From: Streptosporangium roseum DSM 43021
Lineage (GTDB): Bacteria; Actinomycetota; Actinomycetes; Streptosporangiales; Streptosporangiaceae
Length of the DNA: 64,000 nucleotides
Assembly: GCF_000024865.1 (NCBI RefSeq)
Contig: NC_013595.1
Span: 9,486,001-9,550,000 of the forward strand
Direction: 5' to 3'
Shown here piece by piece: positions 7,680 to 15,488 of this stretch (positions are counted from its first letter, which is position 1; each line of letters begins with the position of its first letter). The translations under genes and the position numbers were made by a program. A model generated the notes under the pieces. That model was not told where the DNA came from and did no database searches. It was given only the letters and a program-made list of their open reading frames with translations.

Positions 7680-9163
7680 CAGTATGCTCCAGCCCCTCGC
7701 GCGACAGCCGACCAAGTCTTCCACAGGATCTGCAGGTCCAGCGTGAGGGACCAATTCTCCACATAACGCAAATCCAGCCGCACCGATTCCTCCCAAGATA
7801 GGTCAGATCGCCCACTTACTTGCCAAAGGCCGGTCATTCCCGGCTTGACCAGCAGCCTGCGCCGGACGTCGTCGCCGTAGCGGGCGACCTCGTCGGGCAG
7901 CGGAGGCCGGGGGCCGACCAGTGACATGTGACCGAGCACCACATTGATCAACTGGGGCAGCTCGTCGAGGGAGTGGCGGCGCAGCCGGGCACCCAGCGGG
8001 GTCACCCGAGGGTCCTTACGGATCTTGAACAGCACGCCGTGCCCGTCTCCGGCGAGGTCGATCCTCTGCTGCTCGGCGTCGGTGCCCATCGTCCGGAACT
8101 TGTAGATCGTGAACTCGGTGCCGCCCCGGCCCACCCGGGTCTGCCGGAAGAACGCGGGCCCGGGGCTCGACATCCGCACGGCCGCCACCAGGCCGACGAG
8201 GAGCGGCAGCAGCGCCACCAGCAGCAGCCCCGCCCCGACCCGGTCGAAGAGGTTCTTGACCACCTGGCGCAGGCCCGCGATCTCGGGATGGTCCACGTGC
8301 AGCAGCGGCAGGCCGGCCGCCGGGCGGATCGTGATCCGCGGCCCGGCCACCTCCACGAGCGCCGGGGCGACGACCAGGTCGGTGTCGGTCTTCTCCAGCC
8401 GCCAGGCCAGCCGCCTCAGCGCCAGGCCGTCCATCTCCGGGCAGGCCAGCACGGCCACGGTGTCGGCCGCGATCTGCCCGACCACGAGCGGGACGTCGGA
8501 GAGGTCGCCCAGGACCGGGACCCCCTCCACGTCACCCATGCCGTCACGCGGCATGCAGACCCCCACGACCTCCATGCCGTGGTAGCGCTCCCGGCGGAAT
8601 CGGCGGATCAGCTCGGCGGTCGCGGCCCGGTGGCCGACCGTCACGACCCGCCGCATGCAGTGGCCGCGCGCCCGCCTCCGGTGCAGGGAGCGGCGCAGGC
8701 CGTAGCGCGCGAGGAGGGTGAGCAGCGTCGTCAGCGGCAGCGCCAGCACCACGTAGCCGCGGGCCACATCGGTCTTGGTCACGTAGGCGCCGATGGCGAG
8801 GGTGGCGGTGAGCATGAACCCGCACTGGAAGACCCGCTGGAACTCCTCCGGGCCCAGGCCGAACAGGCGGGGCGCGTAGGCGCGGTTCAGCGCGACCGCG
8901 CAGATCCAGACGGCGGGGAGCGCGGCGCTCAACATCACGTAGGGAGTGACGTAGGGAGTAACCTCCCCGAAGCGGACGAACAGCGCCAGGAAGCCCGCGA
9001 GGGAGGCGGAGCCGATGTCGGCGGCGACGGCTCGCGCACGGTATCCGCGCACCCAGCCCGGCATACGCGGACGGGTCGCCGGCACCGGTCTCGGCGTCGC
9101 CTGGACGACGGTAACGTCGCGCACGCGCTCCCCCTGCGTAGCCATTCGTGGACGGACAGTCAC
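7679..9163 (-). CDS. Polyprenyl glycosylphosphotransferase (exopolysaccharide initiation)
   Basis: This 494-residue integral membrane enzyme belongs to the WcaJ/PglC superfamily and would transfer a sugar phosphate from a nucleotide sugar to undecaprenyl phosphate, the first step of exopolysaccharide synthesis. The N-terminal half has about four membrane spans and a Rossmann-like soluble domain (RRVVTVGHRAATAELIRRF). After one further span (about residue 310), the catalytic domain has the marks FRQTRVGRGG, IYKFRTM, LDELPQLINV, VGPRPPLPDEV and the C-terminal KPGMTGLWQVSGRSD. GTG at 9163 and ATG at 9145 are both possible starts, and neither has a clear SD. It heads the minus-strand sulfation operon and is coupled to cysQ. 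Confidence 0.9.
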   Translation of the reverse strand: MTVRPRMATQGERVRDVTVVQATPRPVPATRPRMPGWVRGYRARAVAADIGSASLAGFLALFVRFGEVTPYVTPYVMLSAALPAVWICAVALNRAYAPRLFGLGPEEFQRVFQCGFMLTATLAIGAYVTKTDVARGYVVLALPLTTLLTLLARYGLRRSLHRRRARGHCMRRVVTVGHRAATAELIRRFRRERYHGMEVVGVCMPRDGMGDVEGVPVLGDLSDVPLVVGQIAADTVAVLACPEMDGLALRRLAWRLEKTDTDLVVAPALVEVAGPRITIRPAAGLPLLHVDHPEIAGLRQVVKNLFDRVGAGLLLVALLPLLVGLVAAVRMSSPGPAFFRQTRVGRGGTEFTIYKFRTMGTDAEQQRIDLAGDGHGVLFKIRKDPRVTPLGARLRRHSLDELPQLINVVLGHMSLVGPRPPLPDEVARYGDDVRRRLLVKPGMTGLWQVSGRSDLSWEESVRLDLRYVENWSLTLDLQILWKTWSAVARGAGAY

Positions 9164-9196
9164 TGGATGTTAGCGGGCAGAAGAAAGGCCGGAAGG

Positions 9197-9766
9197 TTGA
9201 AGACCGAAACGTATATCTCTGTGGACATTGAAGCGGATGGCCCGATTCCTGGGCCGTATTCGATGGTCAGCTTCGGCATGGCCGTGGCCGGGCGCATGAC
9301 CGGGAAGGCCTTCGAACCCGTCGATCCGCAGATCCACACCTTCTACGCCGAGCTGAAGCCGATCAGCGAGGACCACGTGCCCGAGGCGCTGGCCGTCAGC
9401 GGGCTCGACCGGGAGACGTTGATCCGCGAGGGCACGGAGCCGTCCGTGGCGATGAAGGACGCCGCCGGGTGGATCCGCGAGGTCTGCGGCAACAGCACGC
9501 CGGTGCTGGCGGCCTACCCGCTCTCCTACGACTGGATGTGGATGTACTGGTACTTCATGCGCTTCGACGGCGCCTCACCGTTCGGGCACTCGCGCTGCCT
9601 GGACATCAAGACGCTCTACGCCGCCAAGGCGGGCGTGCCCATCGGCTGGGCCACCAAGCGGCAGATGCCCAAGCATCTGCTCTCCTCGCGGCCGCACACC
9701 CACAACGCGCTCGACGACGCGATCGAGCAGGCGGAGCTGCTGCAGAACCTGATGGCCCTCACCTGA
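9197..9766 (+). CDS. DEDDh-type 3'-5' exonuclease
   Basis: The 189-residue protein begins with TYISVDIEADGPIPG, the DxE strand of DEDD exonucleases, and has HNALDDAIEQAELL near its C-terminus, which supplies the His and final Asp of the DEDDh type; LAAYPLSYDWMWMYWYF is the middle Asp strand. Proteins of this size act alone as exoribonucleases or exodeoxyribonucleases; the substrate is not predictable. The start is uncertain: TTG at 9197 has an AAAGG eight bases upstream, while an in-frame ATG at 9167 would add ten residues and leave almost no space to the divergent glycosylphosphotransferase gene. It is convergent with pth. The 131-bp gap to pth holds only GC-rich short repeats (GGCACGGCCGGGA). 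Confidence 0.82.
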   Translation: MKTETYISVDIEADGPIPGPYSMVSFGMAVAGRMTGKAFEPVDPQIHTFYAELKPISEDHVPEALAVSGLDRETLIREGTEPSVAMKDAAGWIREVCGNSTPVLAAYPLSYDWMWMYWYFMRFDGASPFGHSRCLDIKTLYAAKAGVPIGWATKRQMPKHLLSSRPHTHNALDDAIEQAELLQNLMALT

Positions 9767-9897
9767 GCGCGCCGCCGTACGGCACGGCCGGGAAGGACGG
9801 CACGGCCGGGAGAGACCGGGCGGCGTGGCCCGGGCGGCCGTACGGCGCGCCGGAATCCGCCGGCCGCGCGGCCTCCGTCGCCTGGGCGCGTCTCCGG

Positions 9898-10503
9898 CTA
9901 CCTGGGAGGTCCGGAGACGTTCAGGTCGCCGGCGTGGAAGGTGTTCTGGGTCGGCTCAAGGCCCGAGGTGATCAGCGACTCGACCATGTCGGCCGCCCGG
10001 TCGACCAGGAACGGCAGGTCCTTGCGCTCGGCGGTGGCGAAGTCCCGCAGGACGTAGGCGGCGGCGTCCATCCGGCCGGGCGGGCGGCCGATGCCGAACC
10101 GCACCCGCAGGTAGTCCTTGGTGGCCAGGGACTTGGTGATCGACTTCAGCCCGTTGTGACCGTTGTCCCCGCCGCCCAGCTTGGCCCGGAGCGCGCCGTA
10201 GGGGATGTCCAGCTCGTCGTGGACCGCGATCACGCGTGCCGGGTCCACCTTGTAGAAGTCGGCCAGGGCCTTGACCGGCCCGCCCGAGAGGTTCATGAAG
10301 GACAGGGGCTTGGCCAGCACCGCCGGGGCGCCCGCCAGGCGGCCCTCCAGCACCTCGGCCCGCGACCTGTGGACCTTGAAGCGCCCGCCGGCCCGCGCGG
10401 CGAGCTCGTCGAGCACCATGAAACCCGCGTTGTGCCGGTTCCCGGCATACTCCGGCCCGGGATTCCCCAGGCCAACGACCAACCAGCGGTCCACGGTCGG
10501 CAT
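9898..10503 (-). CDS. pth: Peptidyl-tRNA hydrolase
   Basis: Pth releases tRNA from peptidyl-tRNA that drops off ribosomes. The 201-residue product has the standard N-terminus VVGLGNPGPEYAGNRHNAGF (conserved Asn and the catalytic His in NRHNAGF), the loop KPLSFMNLSGGPVK with the substrate-binding Asn, and VHDELDIPYG with the catalytic Asp. GGDNGHNGLKSI completes the family pattern. Length is typical. It follows rplY on the minus strand with a 63-bp gap containing a strong hairpin, the usual actinobacterial rplY-pth arrangement. Confidence 0.97.
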   Translation of the reverse strand: MPTVDRWLVVGLGNPGPEYAGNRHNAGFMVLDELAARAGGRFKVHRSRAEVLEGRLAGAPAVLAKPLSFMNLSGGPVKALADFYKVDPARVIAVHDELDIPYGALRAKLGGGDNGHNGLKSITKSLATKDYLRVRFGIGRPPGRMDAAAYVLRDFATAERKDLPFLVDRAADMVESLITSGLEPTQNTFHAGDLNVSGPPR

Positions 10504-10517
10504 CCCTTCATATGCGC

Positions 10518-10549
10518 GTCAGGGCAGCCCGGTGCCGGACTGCCCTGAC
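10518..10549. terminator. Perfect 10-bp hairpin between rplY and pth
   Basis: GTCAGGGCAG (10518-10527) and CTGCCCTGAC (10540-10549) form a perfect 10-bp stem around a 12-base loop. On the minus strand it follows the rplY stop and ends 14 bases before the pth start. There is no T-run, so it could be a weak terminator, an mRNA stability element or a translational control element for pth. Confidence 0.55.
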
Positions 10550-10566
10550 AGGTGTAGCAGAGAAAA

Positions 10567-11166
10567 CTACTCGGCGGCCTCGGCGGACTCACCCTCGGCG
10601 GCCTCGCCCTCGGCGGCCTCGGGCTCCGGCTCGGCGGTCGGTGCCGCGGTGACGTGCAGGACCAGCGTCTCCGGGTCGGCGATCAGGCTGGTGCCCTCGG
10701 GCAGCTTCAGGTCGCCGGCCGTGAACTGGGTGCCGATCTCCATGCCCTCGACGTCGACCTCGACGCCCGTCGGGATGTGGGTGGCCTCGGACTCGACCGA
10801 GACGGAGACGAGCTGCTGGTCGAGGATGCCGTCGGCCACCTCGCCCACCACGGTGACGGGGATGTCGATGGTGACCTTCTCGCCGCGCTTGACCAGGAGG
10901 AGGTCGACGTGCTCGAGGAAGCCCCTGATCGGGTCGCGCTGGACGCCCTTGGGCAGCGCCAGCTCGGCGGCCGCGCCCTCGAGGCGGATCAGCACGTTCG
11001 GCGTGCGCAGGGCGAGCAGGAGCTCGTGACCCGGGAGGGTCAGGTGCTGCGGGTCCGTGCCGTGCCCGTAGAGGACGACGGGCACCTTGTTCTCGCGACG
11101 GATCTTGCGGGCGGCGCCCTTGCCGAACTCGTTGCGCGACTCGGCCTTGATGACTACTTCGGACAC
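10567..11166 (-). CDS. rplY: Large ribosomal subunit protein bL25 (Ctc/TL5 type)
   Basis: The 199-residue protein is the long Ctc-type bL25, which binds 5S rRNA. The N-terminal 5S-binding domain starts EVVIKAESRNEFGKGAAR and includes VPVVLYGHGTDPQHLTL; the beta-rich C-terminal domain contains HVDLLLVKRGEKVTIDIPV. An acidic Glu/Ala tail, EPEPEAAEGEAAEGESAEAAE in two parts, is usual in actinobacteria. A longer frame exists upstream, but the GTG at 11166 has AGGAG seven bases before it and matches family N-termini. It lies between prs and pth. Confidence 0.96.
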   Translation of the reverse strand: MSEVVIKAESRNEFGKGAARKIRRENKVPVVLYGHGTDPQHLTLPGHELLLALRTPNVLIRLEGAAAELALPKGVQRDPIRGFLEHVDLLLVKRGEKVTIDIPVTVVGEVADGILDQQLVSVSVESEATHIPTGVEVDVEGMEIGTQFTAGDLKLPEGTSLIADPETLVLHVTAAPTAEPEPEAAEGEAAEGESAEAAE

Positions 11167-11328
11167 GACGGATCTCCTAGGGATCTTCGACGATGGAAAG
11201 GTGCGTTCCCCCTCACCCGCCCTAGCGGAAGGCGTTACGAACGCACGCAATCTGCATAGCCTACCGGTGTATTTCCGGGCTCCGCCCCGCGACGCGGGGT
11301 CGCGGTGACCGGCACCCTCCCTCGCGGG

Positions 11329-12306
11329 TCAGGTGTCGCCCTCGAACAGGCTCGTCACCGAGCCGTCGCTGAAGACCTCGGTGATCGCGCGGGCGATCAG
11401 CGGGGCGATCGACAGCACGGTGAGCTTGTCGAACCTCTTGTCCTCGGCGAGCGGCAGCGTGTTGGTGACGATCACTTCGGAGATCTTGGAGTTCTTCAGC
11501 CGGTCCACCGCCGGGTCGGAGAACACCGCGTGGGTGGCGGCCACGAGCACGTTGGTGGCGCCCTGCTCGTACAGCGCGTCGGCCGCCTTGCAGATCGTGC
11601 CCGCGGTGTCGATCATGTCGTCGATCAGCACGCAGGTACGGCCGCGCACCTTGCCGACGACCTCGCTCACCTTCACCTGGTTGGCGACGTCGAGATCGCG
11701 GCGCTTGTGGATGAAGGCCAGCGGGGTGCCCAGCGTGTCGGCCCAGCGCTCCGACAGCCGCACCCGGCCGGTGTCGGGCGAGACGATCGTGGTCGTCTCC
11801 AGGTCGAGCTTGTCCTTGAGGTAGTTGAACAGCACCGGCATGGCGAACAGGTGGTCCACCGGGCCGTCGAAGAAGCCCTGGATCTGGGAGGTGTGCAGGT
11901 CGATCGACATCAGCCGGTCGGCGCCCGCGGTCTTGAACATGTCGGCCATCAGGCGGGCGGTGATCGGCTCGCGGCCCCGGCCCTTCTTGTCCTGGCGGGC
12001 GTAGCCGAAGAACGGCATGATCACGGTGATCCGCTTGGCGGAGGCGCGCTTGAGCGCGTCCACCATGATCAGCTGCTCCATGATCCATTTGTTGATGGGC
12101 CCGGTGTGGCTCTGGATGACGAAGGCGTCGCATCCCCGGACCGACTCCAGGTAGCGTGCATAGATCTCGCCGTTGGCGAAGTCACGTAGCGTGGTGGGGG
12201 TGATGTCCACCCCGAGATGGCTGGCCACCTCCTCCGCGAGATCCGGATGCGCGCGCCCGGAGAAGAACATCAGGTTCTTCTCGCCGGTCTGCTTGATGCC
12301 ACTCAC
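11329..12306 (-). CDS. prs: Ribose-phosphate pyrophosphokinase (PRPP synthetase)
   Basis: Prs makes PRPP from ribose 5-phosphate and ATP for purine, pyrimidine, His, Trp and NAD synthesis and for decaprenyl-phosphoryl arabinose in actinobacteria. The 325-residue protein has the N-terminal FSGRAHPDLAEEVA, the catalytic flexible loop FGYARQDKKGRGREPI, IDLHTSQIQGFFDGPVDH, and the PRPP-binding loop VLIDDMIDTAGTI. The GTG at 12306 overlaps the glmU stop (GTGA) and has AGGGGAG about seven bases upstream. The 162 bp downstream hold a CCCCGCG/CGCGGGG palindrome near 11283-11297, possibly a terminator. Confidence 0.97.
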   Translation of the reverse strand: MSGIKQTGEKNLMFFSGRAHPDLAEEVASHLGVDITPTTLRDFANGEIYARYLESVRGCDAFVIQSHTGPINKWIMEQLIMVDALKRASAKRITVIMPFFGYARQDKKGRGREPITARLMADMFKTAGADRLMSIDLHTSQIQGFFDGPVDHLFAMPVLFNYLKDKLDLETTTIVSPDTGRVRLSERWADTLGTPLAFIHKRRDLDVANQVKVSEVVGKVRGRTCVLIDDMIDTAGTICKAADALYEQGATNVLVAATHAVFSDPAVDRLKNSKISEVIVTNTLPLAEDKRFDKLTVLSIAPLIARAITEVFSDGSVTSLFEGDT

Positions 12307-13754
12307 GACTTGCTCCCCTGCTGATTCCCGGTCTCGGCGGCCCGCAGCGCCGCCTCGGCCGATTTGGTGCCCGCGCGCCTGCGCGCGACCCACCCTTCAA
12401 TGTTGCGCTGCCGTCCCCGGGCCACTCCGATCGCCCCTGGCGGGACGTCGTTGTCGATGACCGAGCCCGCGGCAGTGTAGGCGCCGTCGCCGATGTTCAC
12501 CGGCGCGACGAGCATGGTGTCGCACCCGACGAAGGCGTGCTCGCCCACCGTCGTGCGGCGCTTGTTGACCCCGTCGTAGTTGACGAAGATCGTCGAGGCG
12601 CCGATGTTGGCCCCGGCGCCGATCGTGGCGTCTCCCACGTATGTCAGGTGAGGAACCTTCGCGCCCTCGCCCACCTGCGCGTTCTTCATCTCGACGTAGG
12701 TCCCGGCCTTGGCCTTGCGGGCGAGCACGGTGCCCGGCCGCAGGTAGGCGTAGGGCCCCACCAGAGCCTCGGGGCCGATCTCGGCCTCGACGCAGACGGC
12801 GTTGCGGACCACCGCCCCCGCGCCGACGACCGTGTCGGTCAGCGTGGTGGCCGGGCCGATCTCGGCGCCCTCGGCGACGGCCGTACGGCCGTGCAGCTGG
12901 GTGCCGGGGTGGATCACCACGTCCTGTTCCAGGGTCACGTCCACGTCCACCCACGTGGTGGCCGGGTCGATCACCGTGACCCCCGCGCGCATGTGGGTCT
13001 CCAGCAGCCGGGAGTTGAGCACCTTGCGGGCGAAGGCGAGCTGCACGCGGTCGTTGACGCCCTCCACCTCGACGTAGTCGGCCGCGATGTGCGCGCCGAC
13101 GCGGTGACCGTCCTCCCTCAGGATGGAGAGGACGTCGGTGAGGTACTCCTCGCCCTGGACGTTGGAGGTGGACACCCGCTTGACGGCGTCCGCCAGCAGG
13201 GGCCCGTCGAAGGCGTAGACCCCGGAGTTCATCTCCCGGATCGCCCGCTGCTCGGGGCTGGCGTCCTTCTCCTCGACGATCTCCAGGACCGCCCCCGTGG
13301 TGTCACGGATGATCCGGCCGTAGCCGTACGGGTTGGGGACCTCGGCGGTGAGGACGGTGACGGCGTTGCGATCCTGCTCGTGCCGCTCCAGGAGCGTGGC
13401 GAGGGTCTCGGCGCGCAGCAGCGGCGTGTCCCCGTAGGTCACCAGGACGGTGCCGTCGATGCCTCCGGCCGTTTCCAGCACGATCCTGACGGCGTGGCCC
13501 GTTCCCCTCTGCTCGGCCTGCACGACGGCCTGCGCGTCGGGGCTGGTCCGCGTCAGGTGCGCCTGGACCCGCTCTCGTTCGTGACCTATGACAACAATGA
13601 GCCGCTCGGGTTCGAGACCTCGAGCGGCGGCGAGCATGTGGTCGACCAGGGTACGGCCGCACAGCTCATGCAGGATCTTGGGTGTTTTCGACTTCATCCG
13701 GGTGCCCTCGCCTGCGGCAAGGACGATGACGGCGGCCGGGCGCGGCACACTCAC
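12303..13754 (-). CDS. glmU: Bifunctional GlcN-1-P acetyltransferase / GlcNAc-1-P uridyltransferase
   Basis: GlmU makes UDP-GlcNAc for peptidoglycan. The 483-residue protein has the uridyltransferase signature VLAAGEGTRMKSKTPK near the N-terminus (about residues 11-26), GTGHAV and TYGDTPLL, then the left-handed beta-helix acetyltransferase domain with hexapeptide repeats from about residue 260 and the conserved KNAQVGEGAKVPHLTYVGD and NYDGVNKRRT segments. The GTG at 13754 has GGGAG nine bases upstream and fits family length; an upstream in-frame extension is unlikely. Translation is coupled to prs. Confidence 0.97.
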   Translation of the reverse strand: MSVPRPAAVIVLAAGEGTRMKSKTPKILHELCGRTLVDHMLAAARGLEPERLIVVIGHERERVQAHLTRTSPDAQAVVQAEQRGTGHAVRIVLETAGGIDGTVLVTYGDTPLLRAETLATLLERHEQDRNAVTVLTAEVPNPYGYGRIIRDTTGAVLEIVEEKDASPEQRAIREMNSGVYAFDGPLLADAVKRVSTSNVQGEEYLTDVLSILREDGHRVGAHIAADYVEVEGVNDRVQLAFARKVLNSRLLETHMRAGVTVIDPATTWVDVDVTLEQDVVIHPGTQLHGRTAVAEGAEIGPATTLTDTVVGAGAVVRNAVCVEAEIGPEALVGPYAYLRPGTVLARKAKAGTYVEMKNAQVGEGAKVPHLTYVGDATIGAGANIGASTIFVNYDGVNKRRTTVGEHAFVGCDTMLVAPVNIGDGAYTAAGSVIDNDVPPGAIGVARGRQRNIEGWVARRRAGTKSAEAALRAAETGNQQGSKS

Positions 13755-13917
13755 GGACGAGGCTCCCTCGGCGTCGCGGCTGAGACATGACGGAGCGGGA
13801 TGCCAGATGGCTACCACGAGGGCATCGCCTGGTCACCCACTCGACAACGTGAGGATACCTTCCCCGCCGAGAACCCACCCAGCCGACCAGCCCGAACAAT
13901 AAAACGGACTCAAGTGA

Positions 13918-13992
13918 TGGCTCCGGCACCAGGACTCGAACCTGGACAACAAGGACCAAAACCTTGCGGGCTGCCAATTACCCAATGCCGGA
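13918..13992 (-). tRNA. tRNA-Gln (anticodon TTG)
   Basis: On the minus strand the 7-bp acceptor TCCGGCA (13992-13986) pairs with TGCCGGA (13928-13922). The anticodon stem-loop AAGG-TTTTGGT-CCTT gives anticodon TTG, and the T-arm has CCAGG-TTCGAGT-CCTGG. CCA is encoded (13920-13918). It lies upstream of glmU on the same strand, 164 bp before the glmU start, as in other actinobacteria. Confidence 0.95.
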
Positions 13993-14242
13993 TCAACCTG
14001 ACGGATCGGACGGGGTCCGAAGCGCCCGGCCCCCCTACGATACCGAGCCCTTGATATCAAACGCGCCTCGTTTTGGGTCTCCATCGACCATAGAGGCGAT
14101 CAAGGAGGGGAATGATCGCCCACAGGCGGCGCCGGACGCACCGTTTAGCAGGTCAGGCTGGTGGTAGACAAGACATGAAACCACTACGGGATCCCCCGGC
14201 GAGAGTCAGCTTCCCTCCATTAGATACTTAGGGATTCCTAAC

Positions 14243-14271
14243 TTACGATGGCGTAGGTTACGGTGGCGTAG
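14243..14271. promoter_or_regulatory. Two TACG-N4-CGTA operator-like sites before the desaturase gene
   Basis: TTACGATGGCGTAG (14243-14256) and TTACGGTGGCGTAG (14258-14271) are near-identical direct copies spaced 15 bp, each with the inverted core TACG-N4-CGTA. They lie about 50-75 bp before the desaturase ATG and are plausible binding sites for the TetR-type regulator encoded just downstream of it. Nothing else is recognisable in the 325-bp gap 13993-14317. Confidence 0.6.
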
Positions 14272-14317
14272 CCAGTCGAAGCCCACCTTTCTTCACCGAG
14301 CCTCCGCGAGGTAGCGC

Positions 14318-15259
14318 ATGACCGTCACGGCAGAACGCCCTGCTCCGGGCCCCAAACCAGAGGCCGATCCCGAGCCGAAGACCAAACCCGAGATCATCGT
14401 CTTCGGGGTGGTCGTGGCCGCGCCGCTGATCGCTCTGATCGCCGCGATCCCCTTCGCCTGGGGTTGGGGGCTGGGCTGGAGCGACATCGTGATCGCCGGC
14501 GTCTTCTACGTCATCACCGGCCTGGGCGTGACCGTCGGACTGCACCGCCACTTCACCCACGGCTCCTTCAAGGCCAAGCGCCCGCTGAAGATCGCGCTGG
14601 GCATCGCCGGCAGCCTCTCCATGGAGATGTCGGTGCTGGACTGGGTCGCCACCCACCGCAAGCACCACAAGTTCTCCGACAAGGAGGGGGACCCGCACTC
14701 GCCGTGGCGGTTCGGGACCGGCTTCCGGGCCGTGACCAAGGGTCTGCTCTGGGCGCACATGGGCTGGCTGTTCGAGACGGACCGGGCCAACCGTGAGAAG
14801 TACGCCCCGGACCTGGTCAAGGACCCGGACATCGTCAAGTTCCACAAATACTTCCCGGTGCTGGCGATCACCTCGATGGTGCTCCCCGGGCTGCTGGGCG
14901 GCCTGCTGACCATGTCGTGGTGGGGCATGGCGACCGGCTTCTTCTGGGGCACGCTGGTCCGGATCGGGCTGCTGCACCACGTGACGTGGTCGATCAACTC
15001 CATCTGCCACGTCTTCGGCGAAGAGGCCTTCGAGTCCCGCGACAAGTCGCGCAACGTCTGGTGGCTGGCCATCCCCTCGTTCGGCGAGTCCTGGCACAAC
15101 CTGCACCACTCCGACCCCACCTGCGCCCGGCACGGCGTGCTCAAGGGCCAGATCGACCTCAGCGCGGGCGTGATCCGCTGGTTCGAGAAGGCCGGCTGGG
15201 CCTACGACGTCCGCTGGCCGACCCCCGAGCGGCTGGCGGCGAAGCGCATTGCCGCCTGA
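14318..15259 (+). CDS. Acyl-CoA (stearoyl-type, delta-9) fatty acid desaturase
   Basis: The 313-residue membrane enzyme carries the three histidine boxes of the di-iron desaturases: HRHFTH (about residue 78), HRKHH (about 114) and HNLHH (about 262). Hydrophobic pairs flank them (residues 27-65 and about 185-225), giving the usual four-span topology with the His boxes in the cytoplasm. It would introduce a cis double bond into saturated acyl chains for membrane fluidity control. The N-terminus is Pro/Glu-rich and disordered. Length agrees with bacterial DesA3/SCD-like proteins. A TetR gene follows at once, and two operator-like sites precede the start, so local repression is likely. Confidence 0.93.
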   Translation: MTVTAERPAPGPKPEADPEPKTKPEIIVFGVVVAAPLIALIAAIPFAWGWGLGWSDIVIAGVFYVITGLGVTVGLHRHFTHGSFKAKRPLKIALGIAGSLSMEMSVLDWVATHRKHHKFSDKEGDPHSPWRFGTGFRAVTKGLLWAHMGWLFETDRANREKYAPDLVKDPDIVKFHKYFPVLAITSMVLPGLLGGLLTMSWWGMATGFFWGTLVRIGLLHHVTWSINSICHVFGEEAFESRDKSRNVWWLAIPSFGESWHNLHHSDPTCARHGVLKGQIDLSAGVIRWFEKAGWAYDVRWPTPERLAAKRIAA

Positions 15260-15488
15260 CGGCTCTACGGGGGCCGCCCTGGCGGCCCGCGTAGCACCTA
15301 CCCCATCTGACGATCCCGCGGAGACCACCTCACCGGCCCGCGCGACGCCGGCACCGTCCGGGGGCCCCGCCGGGCCCGCTCCGACCTCCAGCGCCGCGCC
15401 ACCGCCGCCCGGCGACGCCGCAGAGGGCGCCCCGGCGGCCCGGGGCGTGGTTCCCGCTTCACAACCGGGGAGCGCCATTATTAGAACC

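Noticed and set aside
7928..9196. Long plus-strand frame upstream of the exonuclease
   Set aside because: It is antisense to the glycosylphosphotransferase gene, with His/Gln/Gly/Arg-rich composition typical of a shadow frame; only the part after 9197 is real.
13993..14317. Small genes between tRNA-Gln and the desaturase
   Set aside because: No frame with plausible start and composition; only operator-like repeats are supported.
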